Positions 38,851 through 48,157 of a DNA stretch of 60,301 nucleotides are shown piece by piece (position 1 is the first letter of the stretch; every line of letters begins with the position of its first letter). The stretch is from the NCBI GenBank assembly GCA_005884685.1, contig VBAH01000057.1:1-60301 (forward strand), written 5' to 3'. The notes below the pieces were generated by a model that was not told where the DNA came from, did not search any database, and was given only the letters and a program-made list of their open reading frames with translations. The position numbers and the translations under genes were made by a program. The stretch comes from Alphaproteobacteria bacterium. GTDB taxonomy: Bacteria; Pseudomonadota; Alphaproteobacteria; Rhizobiales; Xanthobacteraceae.

Positions 38851-40476
38851 ATGAAAGTCTCCGACGCCATCGCCGACATCCTGCGCCGCGAGGGCGTGGA
38901 CACCATCATCGGCTATCCGGTCAACCACATCCTCGAACGCGGGGCGGCGGCAGGCATCCGCCCGATCATGGTGCGCCAGGAGCGCACCGGCCTGCACATG
39001 GCGGACGCGATGTCGCGCGTGACCTCGGGCCGAAAACTCGGCGTGTTCGTGATGCAGCACGGCCCCGGCACCGAGAACGCGTACGGCGGCGTCGCGCAGG
39101 CGTGGAGCGAGTCGGTGCCGATTTTGGTGATGCCGGGCGGCTATGCGCGCCGGCTCGCCTGGGTCGAGCGCAACTACAATTCCAGCGTCCAGATGCGCGG
39201 CATCACCAAGTCGGCCGAGCCGGTCACCTCGGGCAAGGAACTGTCCGCCATCATGCGCCGCGCGTTCACGCGGCTACGCTCGGGGCGCGGCGGCCCGGTG
39301 CTGGTCGAGGTGCCGAACGATGTGTGGAACGAGGAGGCCGATCCGTCGGACTACGTCGTGTCGCGGCCGCTGCGCTCAGGCCCCGATCCGGATGCGATCC
39401 GCGAGGCGGCGAAAATGCTGCTCGCCGCCAGGCGCCCGGTGCTCTACGCCGGCCAGGGCGTGCACTGGGCGGAAGCGTGGGGCGAGTTGAGAGAGCTTGC
39501 CGAGCTGCTCGCCATTCCGGTCACCACCAGCCTGCAGGGCAAGAGCGCGTTTCCCGAGACGCATCCGCTCTCGCTCGGCTCGGGCGGCCTCGCCATCCCT
39601 GCGCCGGTGCATCATTTCCTGAAAGAGGCCGATCTCATCCTCGGCATCGGCTGCTCGTTCACGCAGACGAATTTCGGCGTCACGATGCCGGCCGGCAAGA
39701 CCATCATCCACGCGACGCTCGACCCGACCGACGTGAACAAGGACGTGCCGTGCGCGCTTGCGGTATTGGGCGACGCGAAGCTGACGCTCATGGCGCTGAT
39801 CGAGGAAGTGTCGCGCACACAGAAGAGCCCGCGCGATCATGCGGCCGCCGCGAAGGAGATCAAGGACAGCTACGACCCCTGGCTCGCCAAGTGGATGCCC
39901 AAGCTCACGCACAACGAGGCGCCGTTCTCGCCCTATCGCGTGCTGTGGGACCTGCAGAACACCGTCGACATCGCCAACACCATCATCACGCACGACGCAG
40001 GTAGCCCGCGCGACCAGCTCTCGCCGTTCTGGCGCTGCACGACGCCGCTCTCTTACATTGGCTGGGGCAAGACCACGCAGCTCGGCGCGGGCTTGGGCTT
40101 TGCGATGGGCGCGAAGCTCGCCAGGCCGGACAAGCTCTGCATCAACGTGTGGGGCGATGCGGCGATCGGCTTCACCGGCATGGATTTCGAATGCGCGGTG
40201 CGCGAGCGCATCCCGATCCTTTCTATTTTGCTGAACAATTTCTCGATGGCGATCGAGCTGAAGGTGATGCCGGTGTCGACCGAGAAATACCGCTCGACCG
40301 ACATCTCGGGGAACTACGCCGACTTCGCCAAGGCGCTCGGCGGCTACGGCGAGCGCGTGGAGAAGCCCGCCGACATCGTTCCGGCGATCAAGCGCGGCAT
40401 TGCGGCGACGCAGGCCGGCAAGCCGGCGCTGCTGGAGTTCATCACCACGAAGGAGGTGGAGGTGTCGAAGTTTTAG
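38851..40476 (+). CDS. thiamine-diphosphate-dependent enzyme (acetolactate synthase-like)
   Basis: The 541-residue protein has the three-domain layout of ThDP decarboxylases and synthases. The N-terminal domain carries the cofactor-activating Glu in VRQERTGLHMADA, and a central FAD/NAD-like domain follows. The C-terminal ThDP-binding motif runs from GDAAIGFTGMDFE to LLNNFS, with Ala where GDG is usual. It cleaves or forms a 2-keto acid C-C bond, but the substrate is unknown. There is no small regulatory subunit gene, so it is not biosynthetic IlvB. GAGGGGGAAG precedes the ATG. The TPP-riboswitch operon lies directly downstream, linking cofactor use and cofactor synthesis by position only. Confidence 0.9.
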   Translation: MKVSDAIADILRREGVDTIIGYPVNHILERGAAAGIRPIMVRQERTGLHMADAMSRVTSGRKLGVFVMQHGPGTENAYGGVAQAWSESVPILVMPGGYARRLAWVERNYNSSVQMRGITKSAEPVTSGKELSAIMRRAFTRLRSGRGGPVLVEVPNDVWNEEADPSDYVVSRPLRSGPDPDAIREAAKMLLAARRPVLYAGQGVHWAEAWGELRELAELLAIPVTTSLQGKSAFPETHPLSLGSGGLAIPAPVHHFLKEADLILGIGCSFTQTNFGVTMPAGKTIIHATLDPTDVNKDVPCALAVLGDAKLTLMALIEEVSRTQKSPRDHAAAAKEIKDSYDPWLAKWMPKLTHNEAPFSPYRVLWDLQNTVDIANTIITHDAGSPRDQLSPFWRCTTPLSYIGWGKTTQLGAGLGFAMGAKLARPDKLCINVWGDAAIGFTGMDFECAVRERIPILSILLNNFSMAIELKVMPVSTEKYRSTDISGNYADFAKALGGYGERVEKPADIVPAIKRGIAATQAGKPALLEFITTKEVEVSKF

Positions 40477-40487
40477 CTTACTTCCTT

Positions 40488-40624
40488 CCCCTCTCCCGCT
40501 TGCGGGAGAGGGTGCCGAGCGAGCGCAGCGAGTGAGACGGGAGAGGGCATTTGCACTGAGAATAGAGCCCTCTCCCGGCCGCTCACCTCGTTCGCGTCCA
40601 CCCTCTCCCGCAAGCAGGAGAGGG
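40488..40624. repeat. CCCTCTCCCGC palindromic repeat
   Basis: The 137-bp element has arms CCCCTCTCCCGCTTGCGGGA at the left and CCACCCTCTCCCGCAAGCAG at the right. Inner CGAGCGAGCGCAGCGAGTGA and CGGGAGAGGGC … GCCCTCTCCCG segments pair within it. A closely related element lies at 59708-59862 and a fragment at 43665-43692. The 40477-40779 gap holds this repeat, a promoter and a riboswitch. Confidence 0.82.
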
Positions 40625-40644
40625 GAAAGCGCGCATGCGGCACG

Positions 40645-40672
40645 TTGACACCCGCCCCCATCCGCCTACATT
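40645..40672 (+). promoter_or_regulatory. sigma-70 promoter for the thiamine operon
   Basis: TTGACA (40645-40650) and TACATT (40667-40672) are separated by 16 bases. They lie just before the TPP riboswitch, so transcription would start near its 5' side. Confidence 0.75.
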
Positions 40673-40678
40673 AACCCC

Positions 40679-40772
40679 GTTCCGAGGGGTGCCGGCATGA
40701 GCCGGCTGAGATCGCGCTGTTGTTCGTGCGAGCACCCTTTGAACCTGATCCGGGTCATGCCGGCGAAGGGAC
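40679..40772 (+). ncRNA. TPP riboswitch (THI box)
   Basis: The conserved THI-box elements are present in order: GAGGGGTGCC, GGCTGAGA near 40703, an variable P3 arm, ACCCTTTGAACCTGATCCGG at about 40734-40753, and the closing GCCGGCGAAGGGA. The element binds thiamine pyrophosphate and turns off downstream expression. It ends about 8 bases before the GTG of the membrane protein, so control of ribosome access is the likely mechanism, as in other Gram-negative thiC leaders. Confidence 0.95.
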
Positions 40773-40779
40773 AGGACAC

Positions 40780-41166
40780 GTGGCGACATCGATATTCCTG
40801 GCAAAACTGATCGGCCCATTGGCGCTCGCGCTTGGCGTCGGCGTGCTGGTGAACCGCGCCACCATGCGCGCCGTGCTCGATGAATTCATTCGCAACCCCG
40901 CGCTGATATTCATCGCCGGCATGATCACCTTTCCGGCCGGGCTCGCCATCGTGCTGACCCACAACGTGTGGGTCGCGAGCTGGCCAGTGCTGATCACCGT
41001 CATCGGCTGGCTGATTACCATCGCGGGCGCGCTGCGCCTCGCCGCGCCGCATCAGGCCATCAAGTTCGGCCGCCGCGTCTTCGACCAGCCGAACGGCGTC
41101 CTGTTCGGCGGCGCAATCTGGATCGTCATCGGCGCGATCCTCACGTTCTTCGGCTACGTCCGTTAA
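40780..41166 (+). CDS. small integral membrane protein in the TPP-riboswitch operon
   Basis: The 128-residue protein has about four hydrophobic segments (ATSIFLAKLIGPLALALGVG; ALIFIAGMITFPAGLAIVLT; WVASWPVLITVIGWLITIAG; GVLFGGAIWIVIGAILTFFG). I chose the GTG at 40780 because AGGGACAGGA lies just upstream and an in-frame ATG at 40720 is inside the riboswitch. Being the first gene after the riboswitch and 15 bases before thiC, it should be repressed by TPP. A role in moving thiamine or a precursor is a guess; no family is recognised. Confidence 0.8.
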   Translation: MATSIFLAKLIGPLALALGVGVLVNRATMRAVLDEFIRNPALIFIAGMITFPAGLAIVLTHNVWVASWPVLITVIGWLITIAGALRLAAPHQAIKFGRRVFDQPNGVLFGGAIWIVIGAILTFFGYVR

Positions 41167-43050
<1,884 letters not shown>

Positions 43051-43071
43051 CGCGGCGCACTCTCTCCTTCG

Positions 43072-43158
43072 TCATGCCCAGGCTTGACCCGGGCATCCAC
43101 GATTTGCTTGCCCCTGCTTCGTCAAGACAACACGTGGATGGCCGCGACAAGCGCCGCC
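43072..43158. repeat. inverted pair of rhizobial-type GTCATGCCC…GGGCATCCACG elements
   Basis: The left copy reads GTCATGCCCAGGCTTGACCC then GGGCATCCACG. The right copy (43133-43158) is the inverted relative CACGTGGATGGCCGCGACAA. Each is an imperfect palindrome, and together they follow the thiC stop and could end its transcript. Confidence 0.7.
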
Positions 43159-43213
43159 ACGACGGAATAGAGGCAGCCATGCGCGTGAGAGTCGATCATG
43201 CAGCAAGTAGCAA

Positions 43214-43301
43214 GTAGCCCGGATTGAGCGCAGCGAAATCCGGGATTGATGATTTCAGTGCACGATCGGCCCCGGATGTCGCTTCGCTCCATCCGGCCTA
43301 C
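43214..43301. repeat. GTAGCCCGGATT palindromic repeat, copy 4
   Basis: The arms GTAGCCCGGATTGAGCGCAG and GCTTCGCTCCATCCGGCCTAC are inverted. The terminal GTAG on the minus strand provides the TAG stop of the BrnA-like gene at 43298-43300. Confidence 0.83.
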
Positions 43302-43525
43302 GTTTTCCCACTTGCCTTCCGCAGCGCCGCGTTGATCCGCTCCTGCCAGCCCGGGCCGTCTCCTTGAAAGAAATCGAGCACGTCGCGGTCGATGCGCAGC
43401 GACACCATTTCCTTCGCGCCCGGAACGGACGGCGGCGCCGCCGGCTGCTCGGCCGGCTTCGTCGTCGCGCTCTTGAACGCAGCTTCCGCCTGCGAGCGGG
43501 AATCGCCAATCGGTCGCCGTGCCAT
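43298..43525 (-). CDS. BrnA-like antitoxin (orphan)
   Basis: The 75-residue protein ends in a ribbon-helix-helix-like segment MVSLRIDRDVLDFFQGDGPGWQERINAALRK, the BrnA antitoxin signature, after a disordered Ala/Pro-rich linker. GGGAGGAAACG precedes the ATG at 43523-43525. BrnA normally follows a brnT toxin gene, but no BrnT-like frame lies on either side. It may act alone as a DNA-binding regulator or have lost its toxin. Confidence 0.72.
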   Translation of the reverse strand: MARRPIGDSRSQAEAAFKSATTKPAEQPAAPPSVPGAKEMVSLRIDRDVLDFFQGDGPGWQERINAALRKASGKT

Positions 43526-43572
43526 GTCGTTTCCTCCCACCACTACGCAGCGCTAGCGTAGGTATGTCGTGC

Positions 43573-43692
43573 GTAGGGTGCAATACGCGAGCAAAGCGAG
43601 CGCATTGCGCCGCCAGCGGCGCGCGGGCCAGACGGCGCAATGCGCTGCGCTTATTGCGCCCTACACCTCCCCGCTTCGCGGGGCGAGGGAAA
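43573..43692. repeat. GTAGGGTGCAAT palindromic repeat plus C-rich fragment
   Basis: The element 43573-43664 has outer arms GTAGGGTGCAATACGCGAGC and GCTGCGCTTATTGCGCCCTAC, with inner GCATTGCGCCG/GGCGCAATGC arms. It is followed by CTCCCCGCTTCGCGGGGCGA, a fragment of another family. A related GTAGGGCGCAAT element lies at 53729-53850. Confidence 0.78.
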
Positions 43693-43781
43693 GCGCGCGC
43701 TGCAAGGCTCTGCCGCATACCAAACAAAAAAGCGGCGGACCCGTGGCCCGCCGCTCTCGCCGTCCGCAAAACTTCCCCGCG

Positions 43782-44114
43782 TCAGCCGTTCACGTATCCC
43801 GGCGCCGGGCGGCGATGGTGCCGCACGCGATGCGTGGTGCGCTTGTAGTGACGCCGCACCTTGTAACGATAGGCGCGCGGCGGCGGCGCCTCTTCGAACT
43901 CGACCGCGGCGCGGTGCGCATGGTTGATGCCGAACACGCCCTCGACACCGCCGATCACGCCGCCGACCGCCGTGCCGACGACCGCGCCGACCGGCCCGGC
44001 GATGCGGTTGCCTTCATGAAATCCGTGCGCCGCCCCACCGGGGATGCCCTGCGCCTGTGCGCTCAGCGGAGCCGCAACAAACGCGAACAATACGCCAGCC
44101 AATACCCGTTTCAT
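43782..44114 (-). CDS. exported glycine-zipper protein
   Basis: The 110-residue protein has a signal peptide (MKRVLAGVLFAFVAAPLSAQA). A Gly-rich hydrophobic stretch follows with GxxxG spacing (GPVGAVVGTAVGGVIGGVEGVFG). The C-terminus is basic and His/Arg/Tyr-rich (YRYKVRRHYKRTTHRVRHHR). Glycine-zipper proteins of this kind associate with membranes or the envelope in rhizobia, with unknown function. AGAAGGGAAC precedes the start; a GTG three bases upstream is possible. Confidence 0.75.
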   Translation of the reverse strand: MKRVLAGVLFAFVAAPLSAQAQGIPGGAAHGFHEGNRIAGPVGAVVGTAVGGVIGGVEGVFGINHAHRAAVEFEEAPPPRAYRYKVRRHYKRTTHRVRHHRRPAPGYVNG

Positions 44115-44266
44115 CACGTTCCCTTCTCATCGTTGAAGGGCGACGCTTGGCGGCGAATGAAGGCCACAGCGTGGCAAAGGCGCGCTCACATCAAGGTGAG
44201 GCGCGACCGTTGCATCGGCGCAACGGTTCCGCTCCCGTCAATTCTGCGTCGACGCGCGGTGCTGGC

Positions 44267-46009
44267 TCAGCCACCGTAAAGATAATTGGGCAGCCAGAGC
44301 GTCATGCCGGGCCAGAAGTACATGATGATCATGCAGATGATCACGATGATCATGTAGGGCATCATGCCGTTGAAGATCTGGTTCAAGGTGACGTGCTTCG
44401 GCGCGACACCTTTCAGATAGAACGCCGACATCGCGACCGGCGGCGAAAGGAACGCCGCCTGCAGGTTCACGAACACCAGCGTGCCCCACAGGATCGGGTC
44501 GATGTTGAAGTGCTTCAGCAGCGGCAGGAAGATCGGCACGAAGATGACGATGATTTCGGTCCATTCCAGCGGCCAGCCGAGCACGAAGATGATCGCCTGG
44601 CTGAGAATCATGAACTGGATCGGCGTCATGTTGAGCGACAGCACCCACTGCTCGACCAGCGCCTGGCCGCCGAGGATCGCGAACACGCCGGAGAACAGCG
44701 CCGAGCCGACGAACAGCCAGCACACCATCGCGGTGGTCTTGGCGGTCAGGAACACGGCTTCCTTGGTGCGCTTCCAGTCGAGCGTGCGCGCCTGGATGGC
44801 GAGCAGGAACGCACCCGCCGCACCGACGCCGGCCGACTCCGTCGCGGTCGTGATGCCGAACAGGATCACGGCGAGAACGACGACTGTGAGAATGCCGAGC
44901 GGCATGATCGAGGTCGACAACAGCTTGATGACCTCGAGCCGGTCGGCATCGAGTTTTGCGTAGTACTTGATCTGCCAGAGCAGACAAAAGATCGCGAGGC
45001 CCCAGAACCACCAATAGAACGCGCTCGGCGGTCCATTGTCGACCGGGGCGGACGTTGGCGCGACAGGCGAACCGAGTTGTTGAAGGCCTTCATAAACCAC
45101 CTCGGCGTCGCGCTGCTGGTGAAGCACGACGTACCACCAGATCAGCGCGAACGTTCCGCCGACGATCAGGAACGGAACCAGCGCGTAGAGGAAATTCGAC
45201 ACAACCGTGCCGTAGGTCATGCGGCCCGTGCCGGTTGCAAGCGCAAGCGCGCGGCCCGGCGAGAACAGCGCCTTGATGAGGCCGACAAACATGTTGCTGG
45301 AATACGCGGCCTGAAATTTGCGCATCCAGTCCGGCACCGGGACTTTGGTCTGCTCCTCGGAGAGCTTCGGAGCGATCTTCGGGCTGATCATCGCCCAGCC
45401 GATGATGTAGACGAGGTAGAGGAACGACAGGAAGAAGCCGGGAAACATCGCGGCGGCGTAGAGTTTCACCACCGACTGTCCGGCCACGGCCGCGTATACG
45501 ATGATCATCACCGAGGGCGGAATAAGGATACCAAGCGTGCCGCCCGCCGTGATCACGCCGGCGGCGAGCTTCACGTCGTATCCCGCCTTGAGCATCGGGT
45601 TGAAGGCGATGACGCCCATCAGCACCACGACAGCGCCGACGAGTCCGGACGCGATGCCCCAGAAGGTGCACACGATCAGCGTCGCGACCGCGAGCGAGGC
45701 CGGCACGTTGCGGAACGCGAGCTGGATCGAATAGAACATCTTGTCGACCAGCGCGCCGCGCTCCATCACGTACCCCATCAAGACGAACAGCGGGATCGAG
45801 ATGAGCACGTCGTTGGTCATCGCGCCGTAGGTGCGCTGGACCATCAGCTCGAACACCTTGTTCTCGGCAAACAAATGCGTCGGGTCGTAGAACGCGATGT
45901 AGCCGAAGAACATGCCGAGGCCCATCAGCGTGAAGGCGGTCGGGAAGCCCATCATGATGACGATCACGATGAGGCCGAGCATCAACAGCCCGAGTGCGGG
46001 ATCGCTCAT
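44267..46009 (-). CDS. TRAP transporter large permease (DctM-like, extended form)
   Basis: This is the ion-coupled permease subunit of a TRAP transporter. It has the DctM motifs SIPLFVLMGYVMERGALVD, GAVVVLMGVIAFNPML, GGTLGILIPPSVMIIVYA and FLSPPVAMSAFYLKGVAP. At 580 residues it is about 150 longer than the usual 430. The extra part, about residues 210-370, has two added hydrophobic segments (272-296 and 332-347) and a polar linker. The start at 46007-46009 overlaps the small permease stop by four bases, so the two are coupled. Confidence 0.93.
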   Translation of the reverse strand: MSDPALGLLMLGLIVIVIMMGFPTAFTLMGLGMFFGYIAFYDPTHLFAENKVFELMVQRTYGAMTNDVLISIPLFVLMGYVMERGALVDKMFYSIQLAFRNVPASLAVATLIVCTFWGIASGLVGAVVVLMGVIAFNPMLKAGYDVKLAAGVITAGGTLGILIPPSVMIIVYAAVAGQSVVKLYAAAMFPGFFLSFLYLVYIIGWAMISPKIAPKLSEEQTKVPVPDWMRKFQAAYSSNMFVGLIKALFSPGRALALATGTGRMTYGTVVSNFLYALVPFLIVGGTFALIWWYVVLHQQRDAEVVYEGLQQLGSPVAPTSAPVDNGPPSAFYWWFWGLAIFCLLWQIKYYAKLDADRLEVIKLLSTSIMPLGILTVVVLAVILFGITTATESAGVGAAGAFLLAIQARTLDWKRTKEAVFLTAKTTAMVCWLFVGSALFSGVFAILGGQALVEQWVLSLNMTPIQFMILSQAIIFVLGWPLEWTEIIVIFVPIFLPLLKHFNIDPILWGTLVFVNLQAAFLSPPVAMSAFYLKGVAPKHVTLNQIFNGMMPYMIIVIICMIIMYFWPGMTLWLPNYLYGG

Positions 46010-46674
46010 TTCTGCCGGTCTCCGCCCATGCCGCGCTGGCGCGCTTCTTCGTCGATCCGATGCGCGCCCTCGATCGCCAGCTTGCGCGATTCCTCGTCGA
46101 CGTATTCGGAGTGCGCGAGCTGCTCCTCGACCACGTCGATCTCGGCAACATCTTTGAGGCGGGTCGGCCATTCGCCGGTCTTGAGGCAGACCACCGCGCG
46201 GATGATCTCGGCGACGCCCTGCAGCATCAGGAATGCGCCGGCGATCGGGATCATCGACTTGAAGTGATAGACCGGCGGGCCGTTCGAGGTGACGTTGGAA
46301 TGCTCTGCGATGCGCCATGAGTCGGCGGCAAAGCCCCATCCGGCGTAGATCAGCGCCGCGACGCCGGGAATGAAAAAGACGATGTACAAGACGAGATCGA
46401 GCCCGGCCTGCGTGCGCGGGCGCATCGAGGAATAAAGGAAATCGCCGCGCACATGCGCATTCTGCGCGAGCGTATAGGCGCCGCACATCATGAACAGCGT
46501 GCCGTACATCATGTTGTCGACGTCGAAGATCCACGCGGTCGGCGCGTTCAGCAGGTAGCGCTTGATAACCTCGACGCAGACGACCGTCATGAGGAGCACG
46601 ATCAGCCAGGCGAAGGCCTTGCCGACCCAGGTGCTGATCTCGTCAATGGTGTGCAGGATGGATTGAACGTTCAT
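46006..46674 (-). CDS. TRAP transporter small permease (DctQ-like)
   Basis: The 222-residue protein has four hydrophobic segments with DctQ-type features (TWVGKAFAWLIVLLMTVVCVEVIKRY; GTLFMMCGAYTLAQNAHVRGDFLY; VLYIVFFIPGVAALIYAGW; MLQGVAEIIRAVVCLKTGEWP). The C-terminal 50 residues are charged. It pairs with the large permease encoded next. A hairpin separates it from the upstream binding-protein gene. Confidence 0.92.
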   Translation of the reverse strand: MNVQSILHTIDEISTWVGKAFAWLIVLLMTVVCVEVIKRYLLNAPTAWIFDVDNMMYGTLFMMCGAYTLAQNAHVRGDFLYSSMRPRTQAGLDLVLYIVFFIPGVAALIYAGWGFAADSWRIAEHSNVTSNGPPVYHFKSMIPIAGAFLMLQGVAEIIRAVVCLKTGEWPTRLKDVAEIDVVEEQLAHSEYVDEESRKLAIEGAHRIDEEARQRGMGGDRQK

Positions 46675-46727
46675 TCATTGCCGCCGGATTGGGGAAGCAG
46701 GAGAATAACGAGGCAGGCAGACGGAAC

Positions 46728-46760
46728 AAAGCACCATCCGGCATAGCCGAATGGTGCTTT
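46728..46760 (-). terminator. intercistronic hairpin between TRAP binding protein and permease genes
   Basis: Perfect 10-base arms AAAGCACCAT and ATGGTGCTTT enclose a 13-base loop and lie 18 bases after the binding-protein stop. The structure lacks a long U tract and probably attenuates transcription or stabilises the upstream mRNA, raising binding protein over permease. Confidence 0.75.
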
Positions 46761-46778
46761 GCACAGCTTAATGCGCCG

Positions 46779-47918
46779 TCAGATCGGCGATTTGGCGTTC
46801 GGTCCGAAGTAGTGATCGAACGCCATCCGGCGATTGGTGACGTAGTCCTGCTCCCAGCGCGTCGCGCGCTTGGCGAAGTCGAGTTGCGAGGTGATGATCT
46901 CCCGGAACAGCGGATTGCTGTCGATGTATTTCTTGGCAATCTCGTCGAACAGCTCGAGCTGCCGCTTCAGGATCGCGTCCGGCGTCTTGAAGAAGCGGAC
47001 CTTGTCCTGCGTCTGCAGCGTGATGTAGTCCTGCGAGTTGCGATCGATCGCCTTCCACTGCATGTCCTGGGAGGCGGCTTCGACCGCGTTCTCGATGATC
47101 GCCTTCATCTTGGCGGGCAGCGCGTTGAGCTTCGTCTTGTTGAACGAAATCTCGAGCTGCTCGGCGTTCTGATGATAGCTCTGCAGCATGCAGATCTTCG
47201 ACACGTCGGCAAAGCCGAGGGCGCGATCCGACGAAGCGTTGTTGAACTCGGCCGCATCGAGCAGGCCGCGGTCCATCGCGGCGACGATTTCGCCGCCCGG
47301 AAGCGCGTTGACGGCCGCACCCATGGCGGTGAACAGGTCGATCGAGATACCGACGGTGCGGTACTTCAGGCCCTTGAAGTCGTCGACGTTCTGCATCGGC
47401 TTCTTGAACCAGCCGAGCGGCTGCGAGTAGAGCGGCGCATAGGGAAACGACACGACGTCGGCGCCGATCTGCGCGTAGATCTTCTCAAGCAGCGCCTTGC
47501 CGCCGCCGTACTTGTGCCAGGCGAGCAGCATATTGGCGTCCATCGCGTAGCCCGGCCCGGAGCCCCACAGCGCGAGCGCGGTGTTCTTGCCGTAGTGATA
47601 GACGAGCACGCCGTGACCGCCGTCGAGCACGCCCTTGGAGACGGCGTCGAGCAGCTGGAAGGCCGGCACGACGGCGCCCGCGGGCAGCACGTCGATCTTG
47701 AGATCGCCGCCGGTCATGTCGTTGACCTTCTTGGCGAAGTCGAGCGCGTATTCGTGGAAGATGTCCTTCGACGGCCACGTGCTCTGGAACCGCATGCTGA
47801 TCGGTCCCTGCGCGCTGACGACATTTGGGGCCGCGACTGCGGCGCCCGCGACGCCTGCGGACAGCAGGAACCTGCGCCGCGAGGCTGACATGGACGCGCG
47901 TGTTTTCTCTAAAGACAT
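46779..47918 (-). CDS. TRAP transporter substrate-binding protein (DctP family)
   Basis: The 379-residue protein has a Tat-like signal (SRRRFLLSAGVAGAAVAAP … VSAQ) and a DctP fold with SMRFQSTWPSKDIFHEYALDFAKK, FKGLKYRTVGISIDLF and GGEIVAAMDRGLLDAAEFNN. The Arg in YRTVG and the DAAEFNN region fit the subgroup that binds 2-oxo or aromatic-type carboxylates, often as dimers. GGGAGGGTC precedes the ATG at 47916-47918. It is the first gene of the TRAP operon. Confidence 0.93.
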   Translation of the reverse strand: MSLEKTRASMSASRRRFLLSAGVAGAAVAAPNVVSAQGPISMRFQSTWPSKDIFHEYALDFAKKVNDMTGGDLKIDVLPAGAVVPAFQLLDAVSKGVLDGGHGVLVYHYGKNTALALWGSGPGYAMDANMLLAWHKYGGGKALLEKIYAQIGADVVSFPYAPLYSQPLGWFKKPMQNVDDFKGLKYRTVGISIDLFTAMGAAVNALPGGEIVAAMDRGLLDAAEFNNASSDRALGFADVSKICMLQSYHQNAEQLEISFNKTKLNALPAKMKAIIENAVEAASQDMQWKAIDRNSQDYITLQTQDKVRFFKTPDAILKRQLELFDEIAKKYIDSNPLFREIITSQLDFAKRATRWEQDYVTNRRMAFDHYFGPNAKSPI

Positions 47919-48157
47919 CGGCTGACCCTCCCTCAATTTACCGGCGCCCGTTTTTCGGCCGCTCTCAGTGATAAACCGCTGGTCCCGGATTGGTATTCCA
48001 GCGGCGATGACGTAGTTTGGACCCGCTGGCGGCGTTGCACATGCGTCGAATTGCCTCACAGGCTCCACATGTGGTTGGCATGCACTGAGCCAGGCACCCG
48101 TTGCGGCCGATAGCATCGAGCCGAGGCCCGCACCAACCGATCGGACAGGAGAATCCC

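Noticed and set aside
40488-40624. Possible CRISPR array in the repeated CCCTCTCCCGC segment
   Set aside because: The repeats are inverted and imperfect, with no regular spacer length and no cas genes; it is an extragenic palindromic element.
40720-40779. ATG at 40720 as start of the membrane protein before thiC
   Set aside because: It lies inside the conserved TPP riboswitch, and the added 20 residues are encoded by aptamer sequence. The GTG at 40780 has a ribosome site and begins the hydrophobic protein.
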